The notes below the pieces were generated by a model. That model made no database searches and was not told the origin of the DNA. It was given only the letters and a program-made list of their open reading frames with translations. The translations under genes and the position numbers were made by a program. Shown here piece after piece: positions 42,971 through 54,000 of a stretch of 64,000 nucleotides of DNA. Positions within the stretch are counted from its first letter, which is position 1; every line of letters starts with the position of its first letter. This DNA comes from Bradyrhizobium nivariense (lineage in GTDB: Bacteria; Pseudomonadota; Alphaproteobacteria; Rhizobiales; Xanthobacteraceae), in the NCBI RefSeq assembly GCF_029846715.1, contig NZ_JARVWW010000016.1, forward strand, positions 62,001-126,000. The letters run 5' to 3'.

Positions 42971-44170
42971 TCAATGCTCCTCGACCTCTTCCGGCGTCGA
43001 TCCCAGCGACACCGACTCCCACACCGCAACCACGATCAGGATCATCGTGGTCGCGACCGACAGCCAAAGCGGCGAGAGATCGGCGGCAAACCACCACAGC
43101 GCCAGCAGCAGGATGATGCCGATGCCGTGCGAGAGCTGCAGGAAGCCGCGGATCGCGTGCTTGAACAGGATGGTGCCGACCAGAAACACCAAGGGACCGC
43201 CGATCGTGCTCACGATGGTGCGGACGTCGGAATGGCCGGTCGGATGCTTCAACACCAGCTCGTCCGAGACCGCGGTCAGGATGATGCCGGCGACGATCGG
43301 CATGTGCAGATAGGTGTAGGCGAGCCGCGCCAGCCGGCCGGATTCGGCGGATTTCGAGATCCGCTCGGAGCCGGCCTCCGCGCCCTTGTGGAAATAGATC
43401 CACCACATCGCGATGGCGCCGGTGAGCGCCGAGACGAAGGCGAGAATGTTGTCCGCGGTCCAGTCCAGCTCGGCAAAGGTCGCGCCGTTGACCACGACGG
43501 CCTCACCGAGCGCGATGATGATGAAGCCGGCGCAGCGCTCGGCCATGTGGCCGCCTTCGACGGCCCAGGCCTCGACCGACGAGAACCCCAGCCTCGGCAC
43601 CCAGAAGCGCGCCGCGGGAGAGATGTATTCCCAGCTGACCGCCGCGATCCACAGCCATAGCCGCGTGTCTCCCTCGGAAAGGCCACCCGCAATCCACAAC
43701 ACCGCAGAGACCGAGAGCCACGTCAGGATGCGGATTGCATTGTGCCGGACCGCAGTTCGATGCCGCGGCGTTGCAAACATCCAGAAGGCGGTGCGTCCGA
43801 CCTGCATCGTTGCGTAGGCGATCGCAAACCACAGGCCCCGCCCCTCGAAGGCGGTCGGGATCGTCGTCGACAGCACGAGGCCGCCGAGCATCATCAAGAA
43901 GAGCAGGATCCGGACCGGGGTCAGCTCGGGATTGAGCCAGTTGGTGACCCAGGCGGTGTAGACCCACACCCACCACACCGCGAGAAACAGCACCGTGACG
44001 TGCACCGCACCGAGCGCCGTGAAATGGTGCAGCAGTGTGTGCGAGACCTGCGTGATCGCGAAAACGAAGACGAGGTCGAAGAACAGCTCGGCATTGGTGA
44101 CGCGGCTGTGCTGGTTCGGCAGGATGACGCGAAACATCGCGCCGCGAGGATTGTCCGCAGCCATCGTCAT
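42971..44170 (-). CDS. Low temperature requirement protein A (LtrA) family membrane protein
   Basis: 399 aa with about ten hydrophobic helices. The family hallmarks are VTNAELFFDLVFVFAITQVS near the N-terminus, VWWVWVYTAWVTNW, HMAERCAGFIIIALGEAVVV near the centre, and TYLHMPIVAGIILTAVSDEL. LtrA family members were named from a Listeria cold-growth locus; biochemical function is unknown. ATG 44164 is an alternative start. It overlaps nothing; bolA begins its stop 18 bp away on the same strand. Confidence 0.92.
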   Translation of the reverse strand: MTMAADNPRGAMFRVILPNQHSRVTNAELFFDLVFVFAITQVSHTLLHHFTALGAVHVTVLFLAVWWVWVYTAWVTNWLNPELTPVRILLFLMMLGGLVLSTTIPTAFEGRGLWFAIAYATMQVGRTAFWMFATPRHRTAVRHNAIRILTWLSVSAVLWIAGGLSEGDTRLWLWIAAVSWEYISPAARFWVPRLGFSSVEAWAVEGGHMAERCAGFIIIALGEAVVVNGATFAELDWTADNILAFVSALTGAIAMWWIYFHKGAEAGSERISKSAESGRLARLAYTYLHMPIVAGIILTAVSDELVLKHPTGHSDVRTIVSTIGGPLVFLVGTILFKHAIRGFLQLSHGIGIILLLALWWFAADLSPLWLSVATTMILIVVAVWESVSLGSTPEEVEEH

Positions 44171-44187
44171 CCCCCGTCACGATCAGA

Positions 44188-44424
44188 TCAAGCGCCCGGC
44201 ACCCCGGTTTGCAGCGCCAGCGCATGCAGCACGCCGCCCATCTGGCCGCGCAGGGATTGGTAGACGATCTGGTGCTGCTGGACGCGGGACTTGCCGCGGA
44301 AGGATTCCGAGATCACGGTCGCGGCATAGTGATCGCCGTCCCCGGCGAGGTCACGGATGGTCACCTCGGCATCGGGGATCGCCGCCTTGATCATCGCCTC
44401 GATATCGTGGGCGTCCATGGGCAT
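44188..44424 (-). CDS. bolA: BolA family protein
   Basis: 78 aa from ATG 44424, supported by GGAG ten bases upstream; ATG 44418 is two codons in. The BolA fold is clear: IEAMIKAAIPDAEVTIRDLA, GDHYAATVISESFRGKSRVQ and the signature QHQIVYQSLRGQMGGVLHAL with the conserved cluster-ligand His. BolA binds monothiol glutaredoxin through a shared [2Fe-2S] cluster; the partner grxD is 3.8 kb downstream. ltrA follows 17 bp later on the same strand. Confidence 0.94.
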   Translation of the reverse strand: MPMDAHDIEAMIKAAIPDAEVTIRDLAGDGDHYAATVISESFRGKSRVQQHQIVYQSLRGQMGGVLHALALQTGVPGA

Positions 44425-44636
44425 TCGGGTCGTGCTCCTTATCTCGGCTGCAAAGCAGCCTCGTCGTCGAATCGCTGCCGGGGTCCGGGTCTGCAAAGCC
44501 AAACTTGCCGGCAGGACCAAACTTAGCGTGAACGGCCTTCTACGTCACGCCTTCCGGCACTATATCCGTGATCCCATCAGGATACAGGCACGACAAAGTG
44601 CCGCGCGCGGCAGATTGATCGAAAAGGCGTGAAATC

Positions 44637-44996
44637 ATGAAGCTTCCAGGGCCCGACCACCCCATCACCATCAGCCAGAACCCCCGGCGCGTCCGCGTCA
44701 CGGCGGGCGATACCGTGATCGCCGAGACCACCAAGGCGCTAACGCTGAAGGAGGCCAAATATCCGGCGGTGCAATATGTGCCGCGACAGGACGCCAACAT
44801 GGCGCTGCTGGAGCGCACCGACCGCGTCACCCATTGCCCCTACAAGGGGGACGCGAGCTATTACAGCGTCAAGGCCGACGGCAGGACGCTCGAAAACGCC
44901 ATCTGGACCTACGAGACGCCCTTCCCCGCGATGACGGAGATTTCCGGCCATCTCGCCTTCTATCCAGACAAGGTGAAGATCGAGGAAGTGGGTTAG
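44637..44996 (+). CDS. DUF427 domain protein
   Basis: 119 aa. The DUF427 fold is recognised by PDHPITISQNPRRVRVTAGD, TKALTLKEAKYPAVQYVP, HCPYKGDASYYSV with conserved Cys, and WTYETPFPAMTEISGHLAFY. Function is unestablished; the fold is a small beta barrel. It lies divergent from bolA, 212 bp apart, and is followed by a 7-bp hairpin at 45004-45022. Confidence 0.92.
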   Translation: MKLPGPDHPITISQNPRRVRVTAGDTVIAETTKALTLKEAKYPAVQYVPRQDANMALLERTDRVTHCPYKGDASYYSVKADGRTLENAIWTYETPFPAMTEISGHLAFYPDKVKIEEVG

Positions 44997-45003
44997 CCGG
45001 GAT

Positions 45004-45022
45004 GCCCGGGACAGGCCCGGGC
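45004..45022. other. Perfect 7-bp hairpin between DUF427 and DUF1328 genes
   Basis: GCCCGGG and CCCGGGC flank ACAGG, eight bases after the DUF427 stop. It is located between convergent genes and may end transcription from one or both sides, although no T tract follows. Confidence 0.5.
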
Positions 45023-45054
45023 ACAACGACTGAGTGCTTGGCAAGCAGCCGAGG

Positions 45055-45228
45055 CTACGCCCTGAATATCGTCAGCCCCAGGATCAGCAGCACCAGGAAG
45101 ATCACGACGAACACGTAGAACAGGAAGCGGGCGATATCGGCGGAGGCGGCCGAGATGCCGGTGAAGCCGAGCACGCCGGCCACGATCGAGACAAGTAGGA
45201 AGATCAGCGCCCATTTCAGGATCGTCAT
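45055..45228 (-). CDS. DUF1328 small membrane protein (57 aa)
   Basis: The ORF begins MTILKWALIFLLVSIVAGVL and has two transmembrane helices with a GFTGISAASADIARFLF loop between them, ending LGLTIFRA. This matches the DUF1328/YtjA family of small inner-membrane proteins, common in rhizobia and of unknown role. A strong match in such a short frame makes it a confident call. It was too short for many ORF screens. Confidence 0.88.
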   Translation of the reverse strand: MTILKWALIFLLVSIVAGVLGFTGISAASADIARFLFYVFVVIFLVLLILGLTIFRA

Positions 45229-45410
45229 CGCCAGCTCCGAAATTGTACCCTTGTCGCGGCCCTCAAGCCCTTTTGGCGAACGCTAACTTCGCCGCGCGGA
45301 ACTGGTTCCTAGCGGGGTCGGGACCTCCGGACGTCTCAAACGACCCTTGCTGAATCCGGTTCCCGGCGGCAAAGTCTGGCCGGGACAGAAACGCGACCGG
45401 GGCGGCCACG

Positions 45411-46598
45411 ATGACGATGTCACATTCAGCGACGATCGGCGCAGACGTGCACGCGGCGCCGAAGAGCAAGGCGCGCAATTTGTCGCTCGATCGCGCCCGC
45501 ACCTTCCTCACGCTGGTGGTGCTGCTGCATCACGCCGTCATTCCCTACACCCATTTCGGGCACACCGATCCGGCGTCCTGGATCGGTTTCGACATGGTCG
45601 TGCTGGCCACCGATAGCTTCTTCATGGCGATGTTCTTCTTCCTGTCGGGCCTGTTTGCGTGGTCGGGCATCGCCCGCAAGGGCGCGCTGAACTATCTGGC
45701 AGATCGCCTGCTTCGGCTTGGCCTGCCATTCGTGATCTGCGCGTTCACGATCATTCCGCTCGCCTATTACGCCATCTCGCTCCGACACCATCCCGAGATC
45801 GGATTTTCGGAGTACTGGTGGAATATGGTCACGAAGGGCCCGTGGCCGAGCGGGCCGATCTGGTTCCTTTGGGTCCTGCTCGGCTTCGACGTGGTGGCCT
45901 GCATACTGCATTGGCTGTCACCCAACCTGCTCGATCCGATCAACCGCCTCTCGCTGCACGGTCGCCGTCGGCCCGAGTTGTTCTTCGCGGTCATGTTTAC
46001 CGTCACCGCGGTGTTCTATGTTCCCGGACTGATGCTTTATGGACCAAGCAGCTGGTTCGAATTCGGGCCGTTCTCGGTGCAGCACGGGCGCGTGATGCTC
46101 TATGCGAGCTACTTCTTTTTCGGTGCCGGGATCGGCGTCGCGAATATGGATCGCGGCCTGCTCGCGGCAGACGGCCGGATGGCGAGGGTCAGCTGGGACT
46201 GGATGGTCATGGCGATCGTTCCGTATTGCCTGCTCTGGGTGCTGATCTTCATCAAGCGCGAAATTCTGGGAAATCCGTCGCCGCTGCCGAACTGGTATGA
46301 GGGGCTTTATGCCATCTGCTTCGCTGTCTTCAGCGTGGCCATCATGTTTCTGATCCTGGCCTTTTTCCAGAGGTTCAGACAATCAGGCTCGGCCAAGCTG
46401 CTCGATCCGATGCAGGCGGACGCCTACGGCATATTTTTGGTGCACTACCCGATCGCGCTTTGGCTGCAATACTGGCTGTTCGACTATGAGCTGCCAGCGA
46501 TCGTCAAGGCGACGATCGGCTTCGTGCTGACGGTCGCGTTCAGTTGGGCGCTAACGCGCGCCTTGCGCCAGATTCCCGGGGCAACGAAGGTACTGTGA
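45411..46598 (+). CDS. Acyltransferase family 3 membrane protein
   Basis: 395 aa with about ten transmembrane helices. LSLDRARTFLTLVVLLHHAV with the family Arg and HH pair, FFMAMFFFLSGLFAW, and the C-terminal DAYGIFLVHYPIALWLQYWL are typical of acyltransferase-3/OpgC-type enzymes that acetylate or succinylate glycans and glucans at the inner membrane. The substrate is not evident, and no polysaccharide gene cluster surrounds it. Confidence 0.9.
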   Translation: MTMSHSATIGADVHAAPKSKARNLSLDRARTFLTLVVLLHHAVIPYTHFGHTDPASWIGFDMVVLATDSFFMAMFFFLSGLFAWSGIARKGALNYLADRLLRLGLPFVICAFTIIPLAYYAISLRHHPEIGFSEYWWNMVTKGPWPSGPIWFLWVLLGFDVVACILHWLSPNLLDPINRLSLHGRRRPELFFAVMFTVTAVFYVPGLMLYGPSSWFEFGPFSVQHGRVMLYASYFFFGAGIGVANMDRGLLAADGRMARVSWDWMVMAIVPYCLLWVLIFIKREILGNPSPLPNWYEGLYAICFAVFSVAIMFLILAFFQRFRQSGSAKLLDPMQADAYGIFLVHYPIALWLQYWLFDYELPAIVKATIGFVLTVAFSWALTRALRQIPGATKVL

Positions 46599-46612
46599 CA
46601 CTGACGGTCTCC

Positions 46613-46691
46613 GTCACTGCGAGCGCAGCGAAGCAATCTAGAGTCTCTCCGCGGAGACAGTCTGGATTGCTTCGCTGACGCTCGCAACGAC
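46613..46691. repeat. Long palindromic intergenic repeat
   Basis: An imperfect inverted repeat has outer arms GCGAGCGCAGCGAAGCAATC and GATTGCTTCGCTGACGCTCGC-like sequence, with an inner CTCCGCGGAG palindrome. The form with CACTGCGAGCGCAGCGAAGC recurs (half-site) at about 30740. It is a dispersed element lying between the acyltransferase gene and the purL stop. Confidence 0.7.
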
Positions 46692-46709
46692 TGAGTTTGC
46701 GGACGCGGA

Positions 46710-48920
<2,211 letters not shown>

Positions 48921-49103
48921 GGATTCGGGGCTTTCGACGGCGGTTGGCCGTTCTTAGGAACATCGGGGGCTTCCGAAAAGCCCTTTATGGCGCATTTTCC
49001 CACTGTCCCACGTTTTGCTGCCGGGGGTCGCGGGAACAGGAATTGCACGGCGCAGACGGATCGGATTTAAGGGCTAGAGACCCGCAATTGAAGGCCCATT
49101 TCC

Positions 49104-49583
49104 TTGCACGAATTGACCAAAGCGCCCCCGCCCCACCGTCCCGGCCTGCACGTTGCGACCGAGGGGGAATTCAAGGGGTGGCAGACCTGGATCCGTGACA
49201 GCTTTGAAAACCATATCGGCCCCTTCTGGCACCGGATGGAGGAGGACGGCAGCGTCCGCAGCGCCTTCCGGGTCGAGAAAAAGCACCTCAACGGCTCGGG
49301 GAACGTCCATGGCGGCTGCTACATGGCGTTTGCCGACTACTCCCTGTTTGCGATCGCCACCCACGTTCTGGATAGCCGGGCCGTGACGACCAATTTTGCC
49401 TGCGAATTCCTCGACGCGGCACGGGAGGGCGAGTTGATCGAATGTACCGGAGAGGTGAGCCGGGCCGGCGGTTCGCTGGTCTTCCTGCGCGGCAAGATGA
49501 TGTCCGGCGAAAGGCAGCTGTTCACCTTCTCCGGCACGATCAAGCGGGTGAGGCGGAAGCCGCAACCTCAGCCAAACGCATAG
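49104..49583 (+). CDS. PaaI-type hotdog thioesterase
   Basis: 159 aa with TTG start. The hotdog fold shows KKHLNGSGNVHGGCYMAFADYSLF, which includes the catalytic NVHGG element and Asp in the following helix, then TTNFACEFLDAAREGELIECT. PaaI-like enzymes hydrolyse acyl-CoA esters; the chain is unspecified. It is divergent from purL and followed by the EamA gene. No ATG fits the family start. Confidence 0.88.
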   Translation: MHELTKAPPPHRPGLHVATEGEFKGWQTWIRDSFENHIGPFWHRMEEDGSVRSAFRVEKKHLNGSGNVHGGCYMAFADYSLFAIATHVLDSRAVTTNFACEFLDAAREGELIECTGEVSRAGGSLVFLRGKMMSGERQLFTFSGTIKRVRRKPQPQPNA

Positions 49584-49709
49584 CTCGGCGCTTCCCTTTT
49601 CCAGCCCCCTCGCCCAGACTTGGCCGAGCGCTATCGCGCCGGGAGCAAGACCAAGGTGCCGCAGAGCACATCGCCGACGGGTCGCGCCACGGCCTCGCCA
49701 TTGCCGTCC

Positions 49710-50612
49710 ATGACCGCCACCGGCGCGCGCAACTGGCGCGACTATGCGCTGCTGGTCGCGCTGGCCTGCTGCTGGAGCTCCACCTATCCGCTGGCCAAGC
49801 TCGCGCTGGACACGATCCCGCCCGTTACCTTCATCTCGGCGCGCTCGCTGATCGCGGCCGCCTTCCTGTTCGCGATCCTGTGGATGCGCGGCATCCGGAT
49901 TCCGACCGACGCGCAGGCCTGGAAGCTGTTCGCGACCCAGCAATTGATCAACTCGACCTTCCCGTTCCTGATCATCACCTGGTCGCAGCAATATGTGCCG
50001 GCGTCGAACACGGTGGTGCTGGCCTCGACGACGCCGATCTTTGCCTTCCTGATCACCTCCTTGATCACGCGGCACGAGCCGGCAACGCTGTTGAAGCTCG
50101 CGGGCGCGATCCTCGGCCTTGCCGGCACAATCGTCATCGTTGGCCTCGATGCACTGCGCGGCCTCAGTAGCGAGATCGTGGCCGAGATCGCGATCCTGCT
50201 CGCCACCATCTCCTTTGCCTGCGCCACGATCTTCGGCCTGCGGCTTTCCGATTACGACCCGATGGTGGTGGCGGCCGGCTCGCTGCTGTTCGGCGGCCTG
50301 TTGCTGCTGCCGCCTTCGCTGATCATCGACCAGCCCTGGACGCTGCACCCGACGCCGACCGCGATCACAGCCACCATCGTCATCGGCATCGTCTCCAGCG
50401 CCTTGGGGCTGATACTGTTCTACATGTGCCTGGGACGGCTCGGCACGCTGACGACGAACGCGCAGGGCTATTTGCGCATCCCGATTGGCGTCGGGCTGTC
50501 AGTGCTGCTGCTCGGCGAGAGCGTGCCGTCGAACCTGGCGCTGGGACTGGTGCTGGTCATGGCCGGCGTTGCCGCCATGACGGTGCCGGCCGAGCGGCTG
50601 AAGAAGCGCTAG
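49710..50612 (+). CDS. EamA/DMT-family transporter
   Basis: 300 aa from ATG 49710, with the frame open to a TTG at 49620. Ten predicted helices in two EamA repeats are seen: WSSTYPLAKLALDTIPPVTF and ASNTVVLASTTPIFAFLITS in the first, LLATISFACATIFGLRLSDY and VLLLGESVPSNLALGLVLVM in the second. These carry amino acids, nucleotide-sugars or other metabolites out of the cell; substrate unknown. It follows the thioesterase gene and ends just before a TPR remnant on the other strand. Confidence 0.9.
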   Translation: MTATGARNWRDYALLVALACCWSSTYPLAKLALDTIPPVTFISARSLIAAAFLFAILWMRGIRIPTDAQAWKLFATQQLINSTFPFLIITWSQQYVPASNTVVLASTTPIFAFLITSLITRHEPATLLKLAGAILGLAGTIVIVGLDALRGLSSEIVAEIAILLATISFACATIFGLRLSDYDPMVVAAGSLLFGGLLLLPPSLIIDQPWTLHPTPTAITATIVIGIVSSALGLILFYMCLGRLGTLTTNAQGYLRIPIGVGLSVLLLGESVPSNLALGLVLVMAGVAAMTVPAERLKKR

Positions 50613-50620
50613 CGCGCCGT

Positions 50621-50815
50621 TCAGGCCGAGATCTGCTTCTCGGCGATCGACAGCCATTCGGCCTGCGCCTGACGCAGATATTTTGGGGCGCGCCGCATCT
50701 GGATCAGGAGCTCGTTGAAGACCAGGCGCGCCTCGGCGGTGCGGCCAACCGATTGCAGCAGCATGCCGTAGCGCACCCGCGCTTCGGCGCCCGGGAAATA
50801 GCCGGCGACGCGAAG
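50621..50815 (-). pseudogene. C-terminal fragment of a TPR-like protein
   Basis: An open frame with no start reads LRVAGYFPGAEARVRYGMLL, VGRTAEARLVFNELLIQM and ends AEWLSIAEKQISA. The helix pairs resemble the last repeats of a tetratricopeptide protein. A stop codon in the same frame (50816-50818) cuts it off upstream. It lies between the EamA gene and the Bug-type binding protein, suggesting a rearrangement breakpoint here. Confidence 0.6.
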
Positions 50816-50868
50816 TCAGTCGTCTCAAATGCAACGGAGGTTCACGAGACTGCAGCCAAGGGTGGCCG

Positions 50869-51855
50869 CTACTTGGCGTCGTCCGCCAGCATCTTCCGGT
50901 ATTTGTCGACGTCGCGCGTCACCAGCTGCTGGAGCAGCTCCGGCGTGTGCTCGTTGTCGTCGGGCGCGACCGTCGACAGATCGGCAAAACGCTTCTTCAC
51001 CGCGTCGGTTTCCACCGCGGTGCGCGCGGCAGCATTCAGCTTGGCGATGATTGCCGGCGGCGTGCCCTTGGGCGCGAACAGGCCATTCCAGCCCTGCGCC
51101 TCGAATTCCGGAAGGCCCGCCTCAGTTGACGTCGGCAGGTCGGGGGCCGTCGCGAGCCGCACATTCGAGCCGACCACGAGGCCCCGCACCAGCTTCTCGT
51201 TGATCGATTGCGAGACCGAGGCCGCCGCATCGCAGACGCCGTCGATCTGGCCGCCGATCGAATCGGTGAGCGCGGGCGCGGCGCCGCGATAGCCGACCAG
51301 CGTCGCGTCGATCCCGGCGGCGGTGACGAAGCTCTTGCAGATCAGGTAATTCGACGAGCCGACGCCGGCATGGCCGAGATTGATCTTGCCGGGGTTCGCC
51401 TTGGCGTAGGCGATGAACTCCTTGAGGTCCTTCGCCGGAAAATCCTTGCGCACGGCGATAATGCCAAACGTCTTCGCCACCATGGCGATCGGCACGAATG
51501 AATCAGGCGTGAAAGGCAGTTTTGGGTAGATCGTATAGGTCGCGGCGTTGGTACCGGCATTGCCGATCGCGATGGTGTAGCCATCAGGCTCGGCGCGGGA
51601 GGCGCGCGCCAGCGCGGTCGAGCCACCGGCCCCGGCAACGTTCTCGATCACGATGGTCTGGCCGAGTGCGATGCCCATCTGCTCGGCGACGGTGCGCGCG
51701 ATCACGTCCGAGGTGCCGCCCGCCGCGAATGGCACGATCATGGTGACGGGACGCTTGGGGAAATCCTGCGCGAACGCGACACTTCCCAACCAAAGTGTCG
51801 CGAGCGACACCACCGCGATCGCGACGAGAGCACGCTTCAGCACGAACGAGATCAC
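50869..51855 (-). CDS. Bug-family (tripartite tricarboxylate transporter) solute-binding protein
   Basis: 328 aa with GTG start, which overlaps the purQ stop by four bases. Signal peptide ends SVAFA. The fold is the periplasmic Bug/TctC type: DFPKRPVTMIVPFAAGGTSD, IENVAGAGGSTALARASRAE, YRGAAPALTDSIGGQIDGV. These bind carboxylates; ligand unknown. No tctA/tctB permease genes are adjacent, so it is an orphan. Being translated from the purine transcript by GTGA coupling is odd for a transport protein. Confidence 0.9.
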   Translation of the reverse strand: MISFVLKRALVAIAVVSLATLWLGSVAFAQDFPKRPVTMIVPFAAGGTSDVIARTVAEQMGIALGQTIVIENVAGAGGSTALARASRAEPDGYTIAIGNAGTNAATYTIYPKLPFTPDSFVPIAMVAKTFGIIAVRKDFPAKDLKEFIAYAKANPGKINLGHAGVGSSNYLICKSFVTAAGIDATLVGYRGAAPALTDSIGGQIDGVCDAAASVSQSINEKLVRGLVVGSNVRLATAPDLPTSTEAGLPEFEAQGWNGLFAPKGTPPAIIAKLNAAARTAVETDAVKKRFADLSTVAPDDNEHTPELLQQLVTRDVDKYRKMLADDAK

Positions 51856-52553
51856 GCGGCTTTTTCCAGGTGCGCGGTGAGGCCGGCGAACAGGCCGCGG
51901 CCGTCGGTGCAGCCCATGATGTCTTCGACGTGATTTTCCGGATGCGGCATCATGCCGAGCACGTTGCCCTGGTCATTGACGAGGCCGGCGATGGAATGCG
52001 CCGCGCCGTTGATGTTGTGGCTCTCATCCACGACGCCGTCGACGGAGCAATAGCGATAGAGCACCCGCCCCTCGCCTTCGAGCCGCTTGATGGTCTCGTC
52101 ATCCGCCTCGTAATTGCCCTCGCCATGCGCGACCGGGACGCGGATCACCTGCCCCGCATTGTAGCCGCGGGTGAACGGCGTGTCGGAGCGCTCCACGCGC
52201 AGATGCACGTCGTGGCAGATGAATTTCAGCCGCGCGTTGCGCATCAGCACGCCAGGCAGCAGCCCGGATTCGCAGAGGATCTGAAAACCGTTGCAGACAC
52301 CGAGTACGAGGCCGCCCTTGGCCGCATAGTCGCGCACCGCATCCATCACCGGCGCCCGCGCCGCAATCGCGCCACAGCGCAGATAATCGCCATAGGAGAA
52401 GCCGCCGGGGACGACCACGAGATCGGTCCCCGCAGGCAGCGAGGTCTCGGCATGCCAGACCATCGCCGGCTCATGGCCCGAGATCAGCTTCAGCGCGCGC
52501 GCCATGTCGCGCTCACGGTTGATTCCGGGAAAGACGAGGATGGCGGCTTTCAT
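51852..52553 (-). CDS. purQ: Phosphoribosylformylglycinamidine synthase subunit PurQ (glutaminase)
   Basis: 233 aa from ATG 52553; the frame extends to 52622 without family support. The class I amidotransferase has VVVPGGFSYGDYLRCGA, nucleophile Cys in VLGVCNGFQILCESGLLP, and the His-Glu pair in MMPHPENHVED. It hydrolyses glutamine and channels ammonia to PurL. It is separated from purS by a CorA gene on the opposite strand, so it needs its own promoter in the 165 bp between 52554 and 52718; none was recognised. Confidence 0.97.
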   Translation of the reverse strand: MKAAILVFPGINRERDMARALKLISGHEPAMVWHAETSLPAGTDLVVVPGGFSYGDYLRCGAIAARAPVMDAVRDYAAKGGLVLGVCNGFQILCESGLLPGVLMRNARLKFICHDVHLRVERSDTPFTRGYNAGQVIRVPVAHGEGNYEADDETIKRLEGEGRVLYRYCSVDGVVDESHNINGAAHSIAGLVNDQGNVLGMMPHPENHVEDIMGCTDGRGLFAGLTAHLEKAA

Positions 52554-52718
52554 GGCAGAGGTTCCGAACGAGGATTGAAATGGGGCTGGCACGGCTGCCA
52601 AATCGCCAGCAGACATAACCATTTGACGGGGATTTTACCAGTGCTAGCCTTGCCAGCGAGCGTTGTGCACAGGCCATAGCCCGTCATTCGGCCGATCGAC
52701 TTGCCCGGGATTGAAGCC

Positions 52719-53735
52719 ATGAATGTCCCGTCGCTGCCCACATCCCTCTCCGAGCCGGTGTCCACCGAGGGTGTCGTCGCCGCCGGCGCCTATGTCGACG
52801 GCCGGCGCGTCGCCAATATCGCCATCAGCGAGGCCTCGAGCTGGCGGGCAAAACCCGGCCACGTGGTCTGGATCGGGCTGCACGAGCCCGACATGGCGCT
52901 GCTCGGCGCGGTGCAGAAGCAGTTCGACCTGCACGAGCTCGCGATCGAGGACGCCAACAACGCCCATCAGCGGCCAAAGATCGAGCAATATGGCGAGGCC
53001 CTGTTCATCGTGGCGCGGACCGCGCAACTGATCGAGGGCCGGATCACCTTCGGCGAGACGCACATCTTCGTCGGCGAAGGCTATCTGGTCTCGGTGCGCC
53101 ACGGCGCGTCGACGTCCTACACGCCGGTGCGCGAACGCTGCGAAAGCTGCCCGCGGGCGCTCGCGCGCGGCGAGGACTACATCCTCTACGCCATCCTCGA
53201 TTTCATCGTCGACAACTACTCGCCCGTGCTCGAGAGCATTCACGAAGAGGTCGAGGGCATCGAGGACGACGTGCTCTCCAAACCGATCAGCAAGGCGCAG
53301 ATCGAGCGGCTCTACATGCTGCGCCGCGACCTGCTGCGGCTCAGGACTGCGATCGGCCCCCTGGTCGAGGTCTGCCGCCGGCTGGAGCATGACGAACTTG
53401 CGATGGTGCGCGCGACGATGCAGCCGCTGTTCCGCGACGTCACCGACCACGTCAGGAACATCCAGGAGCGCATCGATTCCATGCGCGAGGTGCTGGCCTT
53501 CGCCTTCGAAGCGAGCCTGCTGGTCGGCCAGGCCCAGGAAACGGCGGTCTCCAAGAAGCTCGCCTCCTGGCTCGCGATCATCGCGATCCCAACCGCGCTC
53601 GCCGGCATCTACGGCATGAACTTCAAGCACATGCCGGAGCTGGACTGGGAGTACGGCTACTACACGCTGCTCGGCGTCATGCTGACGGCGTGCGGCGCGC
53701 TGTACTGGCGTTTTCGACGGGTCGGATGGCTGTGA
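52719..53735 (+). CDS. CorA-family magnesium/divalent cation transporter
   Basis: 338 aa from ATG 52719. The long cytoplasmic N-terminal domain is helical, and two C-terminal transmembrane helices flank the YGMNFKHMPEL motif, which carries the GMN selectivity filter. CorA forms a pentameric Mg2+ channel gated by cytoplasmic Mg2+. The gene is inserted between purS (convergent, ten bp away) and purQ (divergent). Confidence 0.94.
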   Translation: MNVPSLPTSLSEPVSTEGVVAAGAYVDGRRVANIAISEASSWRAKPGHVVWIGLHEPDMALLGAVQKQFDLHELAIEDANNAHQRPKIEQYGEALFIVARTAQLIEGRITFGETHIFVGEGYLVSVRHGASTSYTPVRERCESCPRALARGEDYILYAILDFIVDNYSPVLESIHEEVEGIEDDVLSKPISKAQIERLYMLRRDLLRLRTAIGPLVEVCRRLEHDELAMVRATMQPLFRDVTDHVRNIQERIDSMREVLAFAFEASLLVGQAQETAVSKKLASWLAIIAIPTALAGIYGMNFKHMPELDWEYGYYTLLGVMLTACGALYWRFRRVGWL

Positions 53736-53745
53736 GCCATCCCGT

Positions 53746-53988
53746 TCACCCGATCAGCTCGACCCGATAGTTCTCGATCACGGTGTTCGCGAGCAGCTTG
53801 TCGGCGGCGTCCTTCAACGCCGCCTCCGCCTTGGCCTTGTCGGCGCCGGCAAGCTCGATGTCGAACACCTTGCCCTGGCGGACGCTGGCGACGCAGTCGA
53901 CGCCGAGCGACTTCAACGCACCCTCAATCGCCTTGCCCTGCGGATCGAGGATGCCCGTTTTCAACGTAACGGTAACACGTGCCTTCAC
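53746..53988 (-). CDS. purS: Phosphoribosylformylglycinamidine synthase subunit PurS
   Basis: 80 aa, the normal length. It begins MKARVTVTLKTGILDPQGKA and has SLGVDCVASVRQGKVFDIEL. PurS bridges PurQ and PurL in the FGAM synthase complex. The gap to purC is 12 bp on the same strand, so purC-purS are cotranscribed. Its natural downstream partner purQ is displaced by the corA gene. Confidence 0.96.
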   Translation of the reverse strand: MKARVTVTLKTGILDPQGKAIEGALKSLGVDCVASVRQGKVFDIELAGADKAKAEAALKDAADKLLANTVIENYRVELIG

Positions 53989-54000
53989 GTCAAATCCCTC

